Of a DNA stretch of 64,000 bases, positions 11,227 to 21,531 are shown in pieces. Position 1 is the first letter of the stretch; the number at the start of each line of letters is the position of its first letter. The translations under genes were made by a program, and so were the position numbers. The notes below the pieces were generated by a model. That model was not told where the DNA came from. It did not search any database and saw nothing but the letters and a program-made list of their open reading frames with translations. The stretch is taken from NCBI GenBank assembly GCA_028095005.1, contig CM051461.1, positions 46,612,812 through 46,676,811 of the forward strand, read 5' to 3'. The DNA is from Rhynchospora pubera. Taxonomy: Eukaryota; Streptophyta; Magnoliopsida; Poales; Cyperaceae.

Positions 11227-13988
11227 GTTGTTACCAGTAGATACTTAACCTATTTAAAACTAAAGTGTAAGTTTTTGTTCACTTGATTAATGGTGCATCT
11301 TGAGTAAGTAAAAAATTGAAGAGTAAGAATTTCATGGAATCTAGTCATTTGTTTTGAAATTGGTTTCCATGCGCATTTCAGAAATGAATTCAGGTGTCTC
11401 ACGGTACAGCGTGGAGTGCGTAAAAGACAAAAAAAAAACTGTTCTATTGTTCTGCGTTACATGCTCTGAAATTTTTTATAATATAAAAATCATACGTTAT
11501 AAATGTACTTATGTAGGAATATAGACAAGACATTTACGAAATTAGAAATTGCAGTACGGCACCATTGATTTTTTTCCTTTTTATTATTTTTCCTTTTGCA
11601 TCATGCCAAAATTCCTATTTGTTCGAAACAGACAGCTCCATCTAGTTTTTACTATTATTCGGTAGAAGTTAGCTCTATTTGTTATTTTACTTTATTTATT
11701 TAAAATCTCATAAAATTTTTAAGTCCATAAATTTCTTTAATAGAAATCATAGTATATTTGGCGGTTAAGAATGATGTGGAAATTTATTTTGGTGTCTACT
11801 AAATTTTTATTATTTTTGCAAAAGTTTGAAACAAGGAATAAACTGTTATGCTTTTAAATCACTAAAAATAAGGCATTTTGTGCAAAAAAAAATTAAATAA
11901 AAAATTGCACCCATTAACGTTCTCTGAAATAATTTTTCCAAAAAAAAATTAACATTCTCTGAAATAATTTTTGCAAAAAAAAAATTGTACAAATAAATAT
12001 TTTTTTAATATTTCGCATCAAAAATTTTGTGACAAAAAATAGCAAAACTCAAGAGGAAAATCAAATAAATATCCTCAAATCAACATAATCATGTTATTCT
12101 ACTAAAACTATTTTATGGGACTTATAATTTTATGAGATGCGATATTCATATCTCGTTACATAATCAAATTCAACGTCTTGTAATTTTTTTAAAAATTCAT
12201 GAAAAATGTTTTAGATCCATAAAAAAATTCTATAATTATGGAGTAGTATACAAAAACTTACAATATTTTTTTTGCATCTTAACATGCCATAAATATGCAG
12301 AACTTGTGATTTTAAAATACCATATATCAAATGTCATTCGAATGATTTAAGAAGTTCTTATAAATCTTCAGGTGATTTTAATAAAAAAAATTTTTAATGT
12401 CATTCGGATTTTTATCTTTTTACGAATAATGCTCATAAATTTTTATAGAAAAATGATTTTGTGAAAAGAGAATTTTCAAGACCAGGGAATGATCGCCTAG
12501 GCAAGAGAGCAGAATCCATCCCTTCTTTACTTACTTTACCACTTCTTTCCTCTTTTTGAAAAAACTCCTTATTTACAGTCAATTACCGAGCACACTTCAA
12601 AGAATGGCTTTTAAATAATTAAAAACAAATGACACATGTGTTGAGAAATAAAGAAATGGAGCGTCCATTTCTGCATAGATTGGAGATTAAATTTTGGTAA
12701 ATGTGCTCACTCTATGCATGCGTGAACTAGGAAAAAAAAAATCTGGTGCCGTACAACCATCCCTACTTTCGTAAATTGATAGTATATGTTCCTACATCAC
12801 TAGATTCATGTTATCTATTTTCTATATGTTGGTACATGGGATTATATTTTTGCGTGCTACATGTTGTGTCGCGCGACAGCGGATAAGAATTCGTGCATCC
12901 CATATCTCTTTTTTTTTTCTTTCATTAGTAAGTTCTTTTTTCCTCTCTCAAGCTCATACAATTTCTTTAGCTAGTGCATCAAATAGTAGAGATCGAAAAT
13001 TAGTGAAGTCGGCTCCATATCTCACATGTTGAACTTGTGGCTAAAATTGATTAAGTAATTAAAATTTAAAGATATGTATTCTGACAAGGAAGTATTCATG
13101 GATAATCCGGTGTATATGTCACTCTAGAAGGTATGGGAATACCTTTAATGTTGGAAATGTGCATCTTATTTGTTATTATAAACATAAATTTTGTCACTAA
13201 GCGTATGCCAATATAACGGAGTAGATCTTAGTGGACTTTTTCATACCGCAATTATCAACAGACAGAAAAATCATGTGATGTCGTTTTGTTAAAATAAACG
13301 GAACGAATAATGGTAGCGAAATTTGTTTCGTTAATGAAATGAAAGGACAAACGGTAGGGAGACTGAAACGATTTCTAAATGTCGTTTGCTGAAATTCGAT
13401 ATTTTTGTACATGCCGTTTAGTTAAACGGTAAACAAAATGAATAACGAAAAGATGAAATGATACCGTTTATTTTGTGATACGGCAAACGATACTCCACTT
13501 TCATCACGTGATCAACACGTTTGAAAGGCCTAACCGCAATTACTGGGAAAAGCATTTTGCAAGGCTTTTTCAATTGCTGATACCGATCTGATAATGAACA
13601 ATATATTTCATATTGTGAAAGTAAAATGAAATTGGAGATGTTATTATGTTTTTGTCGAGAAGTTATGTGTGAGCTCAAAGGTCAGAGGGAGGAGGTCGGA
13701 TGATGAGACTTTCCCACAAATCTAATTGAAGCACTCTGTTTTAGGCTTTTAGCACGCATGGTTTGGTTGAATTTTGATAGAAAAAAAAATTATTAAGGGA
13801 AGTTTATCAATTCCTAGATTTCTATGTGGAAAATTAGCTACATACCCTCTAATTTTTGCTAATTGAAAATATATTTTTCAAATCTTTAAAATTAGATATT
13901 TACCCCTCAATTCATATTAATTAAAGAGATACACCCTTATCATTGATTTTAATAATAATTTAATTTAAAAAAAACGATTTATAACCAT
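11227..13988. other. Intergenic with repeat debris
   Basis: No supported gene. 12851-12890 carries GCGTGCTACATGTTGTGTCG, a diverged match to one terminal repeat of the Mutator-type MITE at 63153-63341. About 13265-13512 holds many AAACGG/CCGTTT words on both strands with a short mirrored end (ATCATGTGATG / CATCACGTGAT), probably a decayed hAT-type MITE. The rest is AT-rich sequence. Confidence 0.5.
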
Positions 13989-14401
13989 GGCTGTGTTTGG
14001 ATGGTGGGAAGTGGGAAGAAGGAATAAGGAATAAGGAATTTTTTTCAATAAATTTATTCCTAACCATCCAAACTCTTCACAAAAGTTATGATAGAATTTC
14101 TTCCCTTCTTCCTTCTTTTTTTTTTTTTTGAAACTAGTGGAAATATTCCACCTCTTTTCATTTATGAAAAGACACCCAAGAAACAGTAACAAACGTACAA
14201 CGATACAACATGAAGCCCAGTAAACTAATCTAGTTCCCAACATGTACCTGCACTCACCTTCATACCAGTACCCCTGCTACCCAGTTAAAGAAAAATAACC
14301 AAAAATTCAAAACTGAACAGACGTTCCAAACACAAGAGTATACATCAACAAAATCACTTCTAGCAATCTTTGCTAATAGAACTTCACCCCTTTCTTCTCC
14401 C

Positions 14402-17400
14402 TTAGAAATCAACACAGGCCAGAACTGACATTTGCAAAGGGTTGCACATTGCTTCCTCCTCTATCTCTTGTGCTTCTATCAGCTGCTCCGGCAACACCAT
14501 AAGCATGGGGGACATGCTCCAAATTTCTTCTTTCAGCTTTTTTGACCACAAACTCTGCCAATAGCCCATCAGTCCTTTAATAGCAGTACAAACTGAAAAT
14601 ATAGAGTGAGGTGAAGAATTATTAAAACAGATATCATTTCGTTTGGTCCATAGGATCCAGCAAATTGCTGCACACCAGTGTAAAAAAGCACTGTTATTAT
14701 CTAAGGTTGAAGCTATGCTCAACAAATCTTCCATTGAGCAAGGGCAATTGCAATTAAATTGTTCTAAAAACCAATTCCAAACTAATCTATTGTGTTTACA
14801 GACAAAGAAAAGGTGATCGATAGTTTCGATGTGTGTGCAATAAACACAGAAGGGATCGCCAATCCATCCCCTCAAGATGAGATTGTCTTTAGTTAAGACC
14901 CGTCTTTTAGCCAGCAACCAAAGGAAAATTTTTATTTTTGAAGGTAACTTTAGCTGCCAAATCAAATCATGATTAATAGGAACTACCCCCCCATGCTCTA
15001 GCCACTGATATATTGATTTAACAGAAAACTCTCCTTTACTGGATCTATTCCAAACTACTTTATCGGAAGAGCTAGCTAGAGATATCTGAGACAACAAAAT
15101 CTTTAACTGATTCCAATCAGCCATCTGTACTCTACTCAAATTCCTAATAAAGGTAATTGATCTACTCACATCATGCAAGGCATCAGCAACACTTATGCCT
15201 TGTTGAGAACAAATCTTATATAAAGAATAATATTCAATGGAAAGAGGTTTATCTAGGCACCAAGTATCTTCCCAAAATCTAATCGACCTACCATGTCCTA
15301 CTTGAAATCGACAATTGATATTAACAGCCTGTTCATATTCACTCACTTTTTTCCAAAAGTGGGAGAAGTAAGTTCTTCTATTACTATTTCCAGGACCATA
15401 TTTATACAGCAATAAATCTTTCCACCAGCCTCGAGAGCATTGATCTTTTAATCTCCATAGCCATTTACATAGCAGAGCTATGTTCATGGTTCTTAATTCC
15501 AGTAAACCTAATCCTCCTTGGTCCTTGTTCCTACAAACTACTTTCCAATTAACCAAGTGATATCTCTTCTTGGCACCCGAGTTCCATAGGAAATTCGCTC
15601 TGATTCTATCTATTTTTCTCAGGATATTGCTAGGTAACCAATGAAAAGAAATCATGTATAAAGCAAGGGCCGAGAGTACACTCTTGATAAGTGTAACCTT
15701 ACCTCCATAAGAGAGGAGGGCCCCTTGCCAGCTCTGTAATTTCCTCTCGAATTTATCTAACACTTCCTGCCAATCTTTAGTGCAGGGTTTTTTCCAATGT
15801 ATGGGTATGCCTAGATAATGTAATGGAAAGACAGCAACTTCACAGCCAAAAATATAAGCTAGCTGCTTTGCCTTATCTTCAGAAATATTGTTTCCATACA
15901 CTTCACTTTTATGGTAGTTAATCTTCATCCCTGATAATGCCTCAAACCCAATAAATATCCATTTCAGTGCCTGCATCATCTTTTCATCGGCTTGACATAA
16001 TAAGATGGTATCATCCGCATAATGCAGATTAGTCAGAGGCACACCATCGTCCACAGGTGGACCCAATCCTCTGACTACCCCTTGCTGTTTTGCCTTTTTA
16101 ATCATTTGGTTTAGACAATCAGCTACAAGGTTAAACAACAAAGGAGAGAGTGGATCCCCTTGCTTGAGGCCCCTTTTAACTTGAAAATAAGGAGTTAACG
16201 TGCCATTAAGATTAATGCACATTTCACCTCCATAAAGAAGGGACTTAATCCATTGAATCCATTTTGAATGAAACCCTCTAGTGGTCAACATCTCTTCTAA
16301 AAAGAGCCAATTGACTCGGTCATATGCTTTTTCCATATCAATTTTTAGTACCACTCCTGCTTCTTTATCTTTCTTAGCAGAGTGTACAATTTCATTGACA
16401 CACAACACATGATCTAAGATGAATCTTTTCTTAATAAAGGCAGCTTGAGACTGATCCAAAAGATTATCAATAACACCAGCTAGCCTTTCAGTCAACACTT
16501 TAGTTATCCACTTGTAAATGCAATTAATCAAGCTAATTGGTCTAAAGTGTTTAATATCTAGTGCATCTTTTTTCTTGGGTATAAGAGTTATCATTGCTTT
16601 ATTAATTCTTTTTACATCCAATCTGTGATGAAAGAAGGCTTCAAAGATAGCACAAATATCTTCTTTAATGATATCCCAATTTTTCTTATAAAAGAAAAAA
16701 GTAAACCCATCTGGCCCAGGTGTTTTTTCAGCTTCAGAGGAGTCCAAAGCATATTTTATTTCATCTAAAGAAAATGGTTCAATAAGCCTACAATTATCTA
16801 ACTCAGTAACTTTCTTAGTATCCTCCCAAAAATGAGGGTGTAGGTTGGCAAATTTATCACCATCCATACCAAACAGAGATTTGTAATAATCGATTATATG
16901 GGTTTCAATCTTTTTCAACTCATTAGTATATTGACCATCTATTTCTAAACCTAAAATCAAGTTATGTTTTCTTCTCATGGTTGCAATTTGGTGAAAATAT
17001 CTTGTGTTGTTATCACCTTGTAGCAACCATTGCACTTTTGATCTTTGATGCCAATATTCTTGCTCTTCATCATAAATTTCATCAAGAGTTTGTTGAGTCA
17101 TTTGAAAATAATCTGATTCAACTTGTGACCACTCTCTATCTTCTTGAACTTTGTTAAGATGATCCAGATCACTCAGAAGTTTCATCTTTTTTCTTTTAAT
17201 TTCACCATAATGGTTTCTAACCCACCCTCTAATTTTTTGTCTCATTTGTTTAATATTTGCACACCAATGATCAGATGTCCCATTAGTATGTATCCACCAT
17301 CTAGGTACTAGTCTTTGGAAATCCTCATTCATACACCAAGTTTTATCTATTCTGAAAATGTTAGATGTAGAAGAGGATCCCTTCTCACAACTTAACAAAA

Positions 17401-18070
17401 GAGGAGAGTGATCAGATTTATACCTAGGTAATGCAGAGATAATACTTTGATTATAATGCTCTAACCAATCTAAAGAGCATAAAAACCGATCTAACTTGGC
17501 CATCCATCTATTATTAGACCAGGTGAATTTCTGGCCAGAAAGGGGAAGGTCAATCAGATTGTGTGAATCTATCCACTGATTGAATAATCTGGCCCCTTTA
17601 ACCTTGAAATTATGGCCTGACTTTTCAAATCTATATCTAATCACATTAAGATCACCAAAGATGATCCATGGCCCTTCCCATCTGAGCCTTAACTCGGAGA
17701 GGGTATGAAAGAAATTTTCTTTTAATCTATAATGTGTTGGGCCATAAGATACAGAAATTCCAAATCTGAAACTATCAAACCTATCTTTAAGAAGCATTGA
17801 CACAGTGTAATCAATACATAAAGACCCTAAAACTTCAAACTTATCGATGTTAACGGCTAAAAAGACCCCACCGGCTGTCCCTACAGCTGGTAACGTGACC
17901 CACTCAAAGTTAACAGGAAGAAAAGAAGAAAGACATCTTTTATCAATTCTCATTTTTTTGGTTTCTTGTAATCCAATTAAATCGACTTTATTATCTTTGA
18001 TCAATTCAGAAAGGTACTTCCTTTTTGTAGCCTTTCTGATCCCCCTAACATTCCATGAGAGAATCCTCAT
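14402..18070 (-). CDS. LINE ORF2: endonuclease, reverse transcriptase, zf-RVT
   Basis: The preferred start is the ATG at 18070 (MRILSWNVRG), where homologues begin; an in-frame ATG at 18094 lies inside ORF1. The product is about 1222 aa. The N-terminal apurinic-type endonuclease shows SWNVRG, GLQETK, FGDLN, KLDRFL and SDHSPL. The reverse transcriptase (about residues 490-780) shows FRPISLIN, LKIDMEKAYDRVNW, GLKQGDPLSPLLFN and the catalytic HYADD (Y rather than the common F). Near the C-terminus is a zf-RVT type domain (LPSKIKIFLWLLAKRRVLT, then C-x2-C and H-x4-C spacing). It nicks target DNA and copies the LINE RNA. It uses an ATGA junction with ORF1. No stops or frameshifts are seen. Confidence 0.95.
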   Translation of the reverse strand: MRILSWNVRGIRKATKRKYLSELIKDNKVDLIGLQETKKMRIDKRCLSSFLPVNFEWVTLPAVGTAGGVFLAVNIDKFEVLGSLCIDYTVSMLLKDRFDSFRFGISVSYGPTHYRLKENFFHTLSELRLRWEGPWIIFGDLNVIRYRFEKSGHNFKVKGARLFNQWIDSHNLIDLPLSGQKFTWSNNRWMAKLDRFLCSLDWLEHYNQSIISALPRYKSDHSPLLLSCEKGSSSTSNIFRIDKTWCMNEDFQRLVPRWWIHTNGTSDHWCANIKQMRQKIRGWVRNHYGEIKRKKMKLLSDLDHLNKVQEDREWSQVESDYFQMTQQTLDEIYDEEQEYWHQRSKVQWLLQGDNNTRYFHQIATMRRKHNLILGLEIDGQYTNELKKIETHIIDYYKSLFGMDGDKFANLHPHFWEDTKKVTELDNCRLIEPFSLDEIKYALDSSEAEKTPGPDGFTFFFYKKNWDIIKEDICAIFEAFFHHRLDVKRINKAMITLIPKKKDALDIKHFRPISLINCIYKWITKVLTERLAGVIDNLLDQSQAAFIKKRFILDHVLCVNEIVHSAKKDKEAGVVLKIDMEKAYDRVNWLFLEEMLTTRGFHSKWIQWIKSLLYGGEMCINLNGTLTPYFQVKRGLKQGDPLSPLLFNLVADCLNQMIKKAKQQGVVRGLGPPVDDGVPLTNLHYADDTILLCQADEKMMQALKWIFIGFEALSGMKINYHKSEVYGNNISEDKAKQLAYIFGCEVAVFPLHYLGIPIHWKKPCTKDWQEVLDKFERKLQSWQGALLSYGGKVTLIKSVLSALALYMISFHWLPSNILRKIDRIRANFLWNSGAKKRYHLVNWKVVCRNKDQGGLGLLELRTMNIALLCKWLWRLKDQCSRGWWKDLLLYKYGPGNSNRRTYFSHFWKKVSEYEQAVNINCRFQVGHGRSIRFWEDTWCLDKPLSIEYYSLYKICSQQGISVADALHDVSRSITFIRNLSRVQMADWNQLKILLSQISLASSSDKVVWNRSSKGEFSVKSIYQWLEHGGVVPINHDLIWQLKLPSKIKIFLWLLAKRRVLTKDNLILRGWIGDPFCVYCTHIETIDHLFFVCKHNRLVWNWFLEQFNCNCPCSMEDLLSIASTLDNNSAFLHWCAAICWILWTKRNDICFNNSSPHSIFSVCTAIKGLMGYWQSLWSKKLKEEIWSMSPMLMVLPEQLIEAQEIEEEAMCNPLQMSVLACVDF

Positions 18071-19995
18071 GGACACTTTGAAGTGACCCCACAAATTATC
18101 AGATCCAACTTATCCTTTTTACCTTTTTCTTTCCTAAGAAATCTAGCCCCATGCTTCACTTTAAATTGCATTTCATCTACAGCAGATTGGAACTGCTGTT
18201 TAGACAAAGATCTCAGAAATTTAACATGATCTATGCTGTTTTCTTTATTATCTGCTAACACTAATCCATAGCAATCAAAGAGTTTAAGAACCTCATCATC
18301 TGATAATTCTATGAATGGAAATTGATCAAAAGGAGAGTGTTTACCATTACCAGCTTTTTCCAAGTTCTTCTCCTTAACTCTCTCAACAGCTTGTTGTTGC
18401 ACTGAGATGACCCCACCTTTCAGACGTTGCCTCAAGCTTTGCCTTGTCTCTACTTCAGTAACCGCTAGCTGTCTGATCTCCTTCTCTGGCACTAATGCTT
18501 GTTGCTCACCCTGACTCAAGGGCAACTGATCAGGTGTTGGTTCAGGAGCTGCATATGGCACCATAGCTCTAACTGGATTATCCTCCTCAAGCACTTGTTG
18601 TGGCTTCTCAGGCATGACAATCCCTTCTCCATGCACTTCCTTTTCTTCCCCCTGAACCGGTGCCTCCTCTCCCCAGTCACCATCATAGTCGACTTGTTCT
18701 TCATCATCTGCCTCTAGGTCATTCTCTGGCTCTTTTGCATGAGAACCATTCTCACCAGTTGCATTCGCATCACTATTCTTCTTCATCCACACACGACGCC
18801 GTTTATTCTGATGTTTGACTGGTTCAACTGGCGTCTCCACAATGAATCTCACTCTCTTCCATCTCAATTCCCCACTCTCTGCTGGATAGATCGCCTCAGT
18901 ATATGCAGGAATTTTTCTCACATCTGGCACACCAATGCGCAGTTTAGCCATAGAGAGATCTATCCTTTCAATTGTGGCTTGATCGATCTCTAGCACCACA
19001 CCAAAGTCTTTCACTAACCTTTGAAACTCACGCAAGCACCAGAACTTGCGAGGGAAATCAAGTACTTTGATCCACAAACTCTTCAATTTGAAGCCTCCTT
19101 CAATGAATTCATGCCATGGTCGGACTCCCAGCCAGTCGTCCTCGATCTTGACCACCTCTTTGCGAAGCACTTTCTCCTTCCACCACTCAGGACCGTCGAC
19201 CAGCACCTCTGACTCTCGCAGCTTTGCTGCCTTCCAGCGAAACTGAGGTGCGATCGGTGTCAGAGCCGCCAGTATACGATCTCTCCCCAAGCCATTCTTA
19301 TCTTGAATGATTATGCTGCGACGAAATCCGTCTTCTAGGGTTTGAGAGAGAGGTGTGGTTTCAAGATGAAGTACTGGCGCCATTGTTGAGCTCTGAGTCT
19401 CAGATCTAGTTTCAGTTAGAGGAACGGTGGTTTTTTGATGGAATTTAGTCTGGGGTTCTTGATTTATAGAGAGAGGAGATTGGTTCTTGGAATCTTGATG
19501 AGGATGTGGTTGATCGTGGAGCACCTCACATTCAAAAGACCGATGACCCACCTTGCCACAAGCGAAGCACACCGGTGGCTCGCGACAGCTATCGGCCATA
19601 TGACCAACGCCACCGCATCTATAACATCCCTTTTTGTGCTTCTTGCCAAGATTGCGAATTCTGTCAAGGGTTTGTCGTACCCTATCCCTAGCCATCCTCC
19701 TCTTCTCGTTAGTGTCAGTTTGTTTCTCCACCTGGGCCCCAACTGCAGGCTGAGCTAACTTCTCTCGATACGACGGCGAGTTAACGGAAGCATCCAACCC
19801 AGACGCTGCTCCCGAGGTAGTTGAGTCATCTCGCACTAGAAGAGAGTTAAGCGAAGTCGCAAGCGTTTGAAGCGACGAGTGAATCACACCAAGAATCTCC
19901 GACGAGACAAGAACCTGGCTAGACTCGGTCATCTTGTACTCTTCTTCGTTGTTTGTATATATGTGGCACTCAGTCATGATTTTAGTAATCTTCAA
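18067..19995 (-). CDS. LINE ORF1: gag-like nucleic-acid-binding protein
   Basis: 642 aa from the first ATG; M22 (MTESSQVLVSS) is an alternative start. Two CCHC zinc knuckles occur near residues 120-155 (CYRCGGVGHMADSC and CFACGKVGHRSFEC). They are followed by a DUF4283-like region around residues 225-380, then a long acidic, Gln/Glu-rich part and a basic C-terminus. This order is unusual, since in many plant LINEs the knuckles follow the DUF4283-like part. Known role in the family: coats LINE RNA to form the ribonucleoprotein. Its TGA overlaps the ORF2 ATG. Confidence 0.88.
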   Translation of the reverse strand: MKITKIMTECHIYTNNEEEYKMTESSQVLVSSEILGVIHSSLQTLATSLNSLLVRDDSTTSGAASGLDASVNSPSYREKLAQPAVGAQVEKQTDTNEKRRMARDRVRQTLDRIRNLGKKHKKGCYRCGGVGHMADSCREPPVCFACGKVGHRSFECEVLHDQPHPHQDSKNQSPLSINQEPQTKFHQKTTVPLTETRSETQSSTMAPVLHLETTPLSQTLEDGFRRSIIIQDKNGLGRDRILAALTPIAPQFRWKAAKLRESEVLVDGPEWWKEKVLRKEVVKIEDDWLGVRPWHEFIEGGFKLKSLWIKVLDFPRKFWCLREFQRLVKDFGVVLEIDQATIERIDLSMAKLRIGVPDVRKIPAYTEAIYPAESGELRWKRVRFIVETPVEPVKHQNKRRRVWMKKNSDANATGENGSHAKEPENDLEADDEEQVDYDGDWGEEAPVQGEEKEVHGEGIVMPEKPQQVLEEDNPVRAMVPYAAPEPTPDQLPLSQGEQQALVPEKEIRQLAVTEVETRQSLRQRLKGGVISVQQQAVERVKEKNLEKAGNGKHSPFDQFPFIELSDDEVLKLFDCYGLVLADNKENSIDHVKFLRSLSKQQFQSAVDEMQFKVKHGARFLRKEKGKKDKLDLIICGVTSKCP

Positions 19996-20268
19996 CTTGA
20001 ATAAAACAAAGATACTCCCTTCTTCCTTCTTCCTACCTTATTCTCAACACATCCAAACGGAGCCATAATATCTTGGCCTGCCCTCCTGTTTCATACTTGC
20101 GCCTAAAGGACGTAGCAAACTTAATATGATAGAATATATATAGCAAAAAAATAAAAAGTACAAAATTGATTAGTTATGATTAGAAGGCATATGGCTAACC
20201 CCCCCCCCCCCCAAACCCTGATAAATCTGAAGTTTATAACACCATCAAGAAAAATACAAAATATCAAC

Positions 20269-20403
20269 GGCTCCGTTTGAATGGTGTGGGAATAAGAGGA
20301 ATAAAGGAAGAAGTAGAAAGAAGTATTGGGAAGTGTGTAACTTTGTCAAGAATTTGAATTGTTTATAATAAATTTATTCTCCACACCTCATCCAAAGAGA
20401 GCC
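20269..20403. mobile_element. MITE, 135 bp (same family as the LINE-split MITE)
   Basis: Ends GGCTCCGTTTGAATGGTG and CCTCATCCAAAGAGAGCC are inverted. The flanking 3 bp is AAC on both sides (20266-20268, 20404-20406). A 3-bp duplication is typical of PIF/Harbinger or CACTA relatives; the sequence is not the usual TWA. A run of 15 C lies nearby at about 20198-20212. Confidence 0.75.
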
Positions 20404-20780
20404 AACGAGACTCCCGATATAGGTAAACTGAGGAGGTATACGTAACAATGTTTTGTCTACTCTAATAACATGAATATTACACGTGATTATTTTTTTGGTA
20501 AACTGACTCACATGTGATCAATTTCAATGAATAAGATATGCTCAAATGATATGATGAACTGAATAACACTTGAGCCTTTAACAAAAAATTTTCAATACCA
20601 AATTAGATTGGCGTCTTGTCAGCCTACTCTGTTCACTATATTGTAATTTATTTTATTTTTCTATATTATATCTCGAATTCCGAATTTATTTTTTTTTATT
20701 TATTTATTTATTTTATTTCTATTAGCGTGAGTGTGATAGAGAAGGGCAGACGAAAGTACTCTACTCATAAATTTGTAAAA

Positions 20781-21203
20781 GAGTAGCATTAGCTGGTATC
20801 ATTTTTTGTTGCCACAACTTCATATTTTATCAATATTTAAATTTTTTTAAAATTCAAACGCTGAATTCAAATTGTTGATCTTTTTCAAATTAACGAGCGA
20901 TGCATTTTTATGTAAATTTTATAAAATTTGTCGTCGGTTTGATAATCGATCAAGTGACCAAATGATGAACGTATTAGAATTAATCTTTCATAATTAACTA
21001 GATTCATTCATTTATTGACCATTTGATCAAGTATCAAACTGACTTCAAATTTTATAAAACTTATATAGAAACATATCGCTCATTAAATTAAACAAGATCA
21101 ATTGTTTGAATTCAACGTTTGAATTTTTTAAATTTTAAATATTGATAAAATATAAAGTTGTGGCAACTTGTGGCATAAAAATTGGTGGTAGCGTAACACT
21201 CCT
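20781..21203. mobile_element. Foldback MITE, about 420 bp
   Basis: Almost the whole element is an imperfect palindrome: GTTGCCACAACTTCATATTT on the left is mirrored by the complement of GTTGCCACAACTTTATATTT on the right. The arms are about 205-215 bp. The middle (GTATTAGAATTAATCT) is shared with the foldback at 46145-46550 and, more weakly, with 42140-42400. No coding capacity. Confidence 0.75.
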
Positions 21204-21531
21204 CTTTTTAAAATAAGTTTTAATAATTAAATATCATTAAAATTAATGATAAGGGCATCTAGCTCCTTAATTAACATGAGTTGAGGGGACATCTTAAAAA
21301 AAAACAAAAACATGAATTGAGGAAAAATATCCGATTTTAAAAATTTGAGGGGTATATATTCAGTTAACAAAGATTAATAGAGGGGTATGTAAGCCAATTT
21401 TCTCATTTCTGTGTTAAGCTTTAGAAGAAAAAAATTGAAAAAGGAAAGAGATCCTATCATATGCCTTAAATTCATCGCAGCAAAATCAAAAAACGAGAAC
21501 AAAAGGGAGGAGAAAGGTCAAATCAATTAAG
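21204..21531. other. 5' flank of the MADS gene
   Basis: AT-rich. It includes GAGGGG-type words spaced as in decayed repeats (21283-21390). The 60 bp before the ATG is purine-rich. I see no convincing TATA box. Confidence 0.4.

Larger units (their letters stand above)
14118..20015 (-). mobile_element. Full-length-looking L1-type LINE retrotransposon
   Basis: It lies on the minus strand. Its poly(A) tail reads as 14 T at 14116-14129 on the plus strand. A perfect 16-bp target duplication, TCCCTTCTTCCTTCTT, flanks it at 14102-14117 and 20016-20031. It encodes two intact frames, ORF1 (19995-18067) and ORF2 (18070-14402). The 5' leader is only about 20 nt, so slight 5' truncation cannot be excluded. 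Two palindromic stems sit just before the tail (GTGGAA/TTCCAC at about 14138-14152 and CTTTTCA/TGAAAAG at about 14154-14171). Intact frames plus an exact duplication suggest a young insertion. Confidence 0.93.
13989..20064. mobile_element. MITE of about 162 bp, split by a LINE
   Basis: The left piece (13989-14117) starts GGCTGTGTTTGGATGG. The right piece (20032-20064) ends in the complement of GGCTCCGTTTGGATGTG. Removing the LINE and one copy of its duplication leaves about 162 bp with inverted ends. Two intact relatives are at 20269-20403 and 27284-27441. In this copy the flanking duplication is unclear; the relatives show 3 bp. Confidence 0.78.

Noticed and set aside
12808..13032. 74-aa open frame
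   Set aside because: It overlaps a MITE end fragment and a T-rich run; no domain or splice context.
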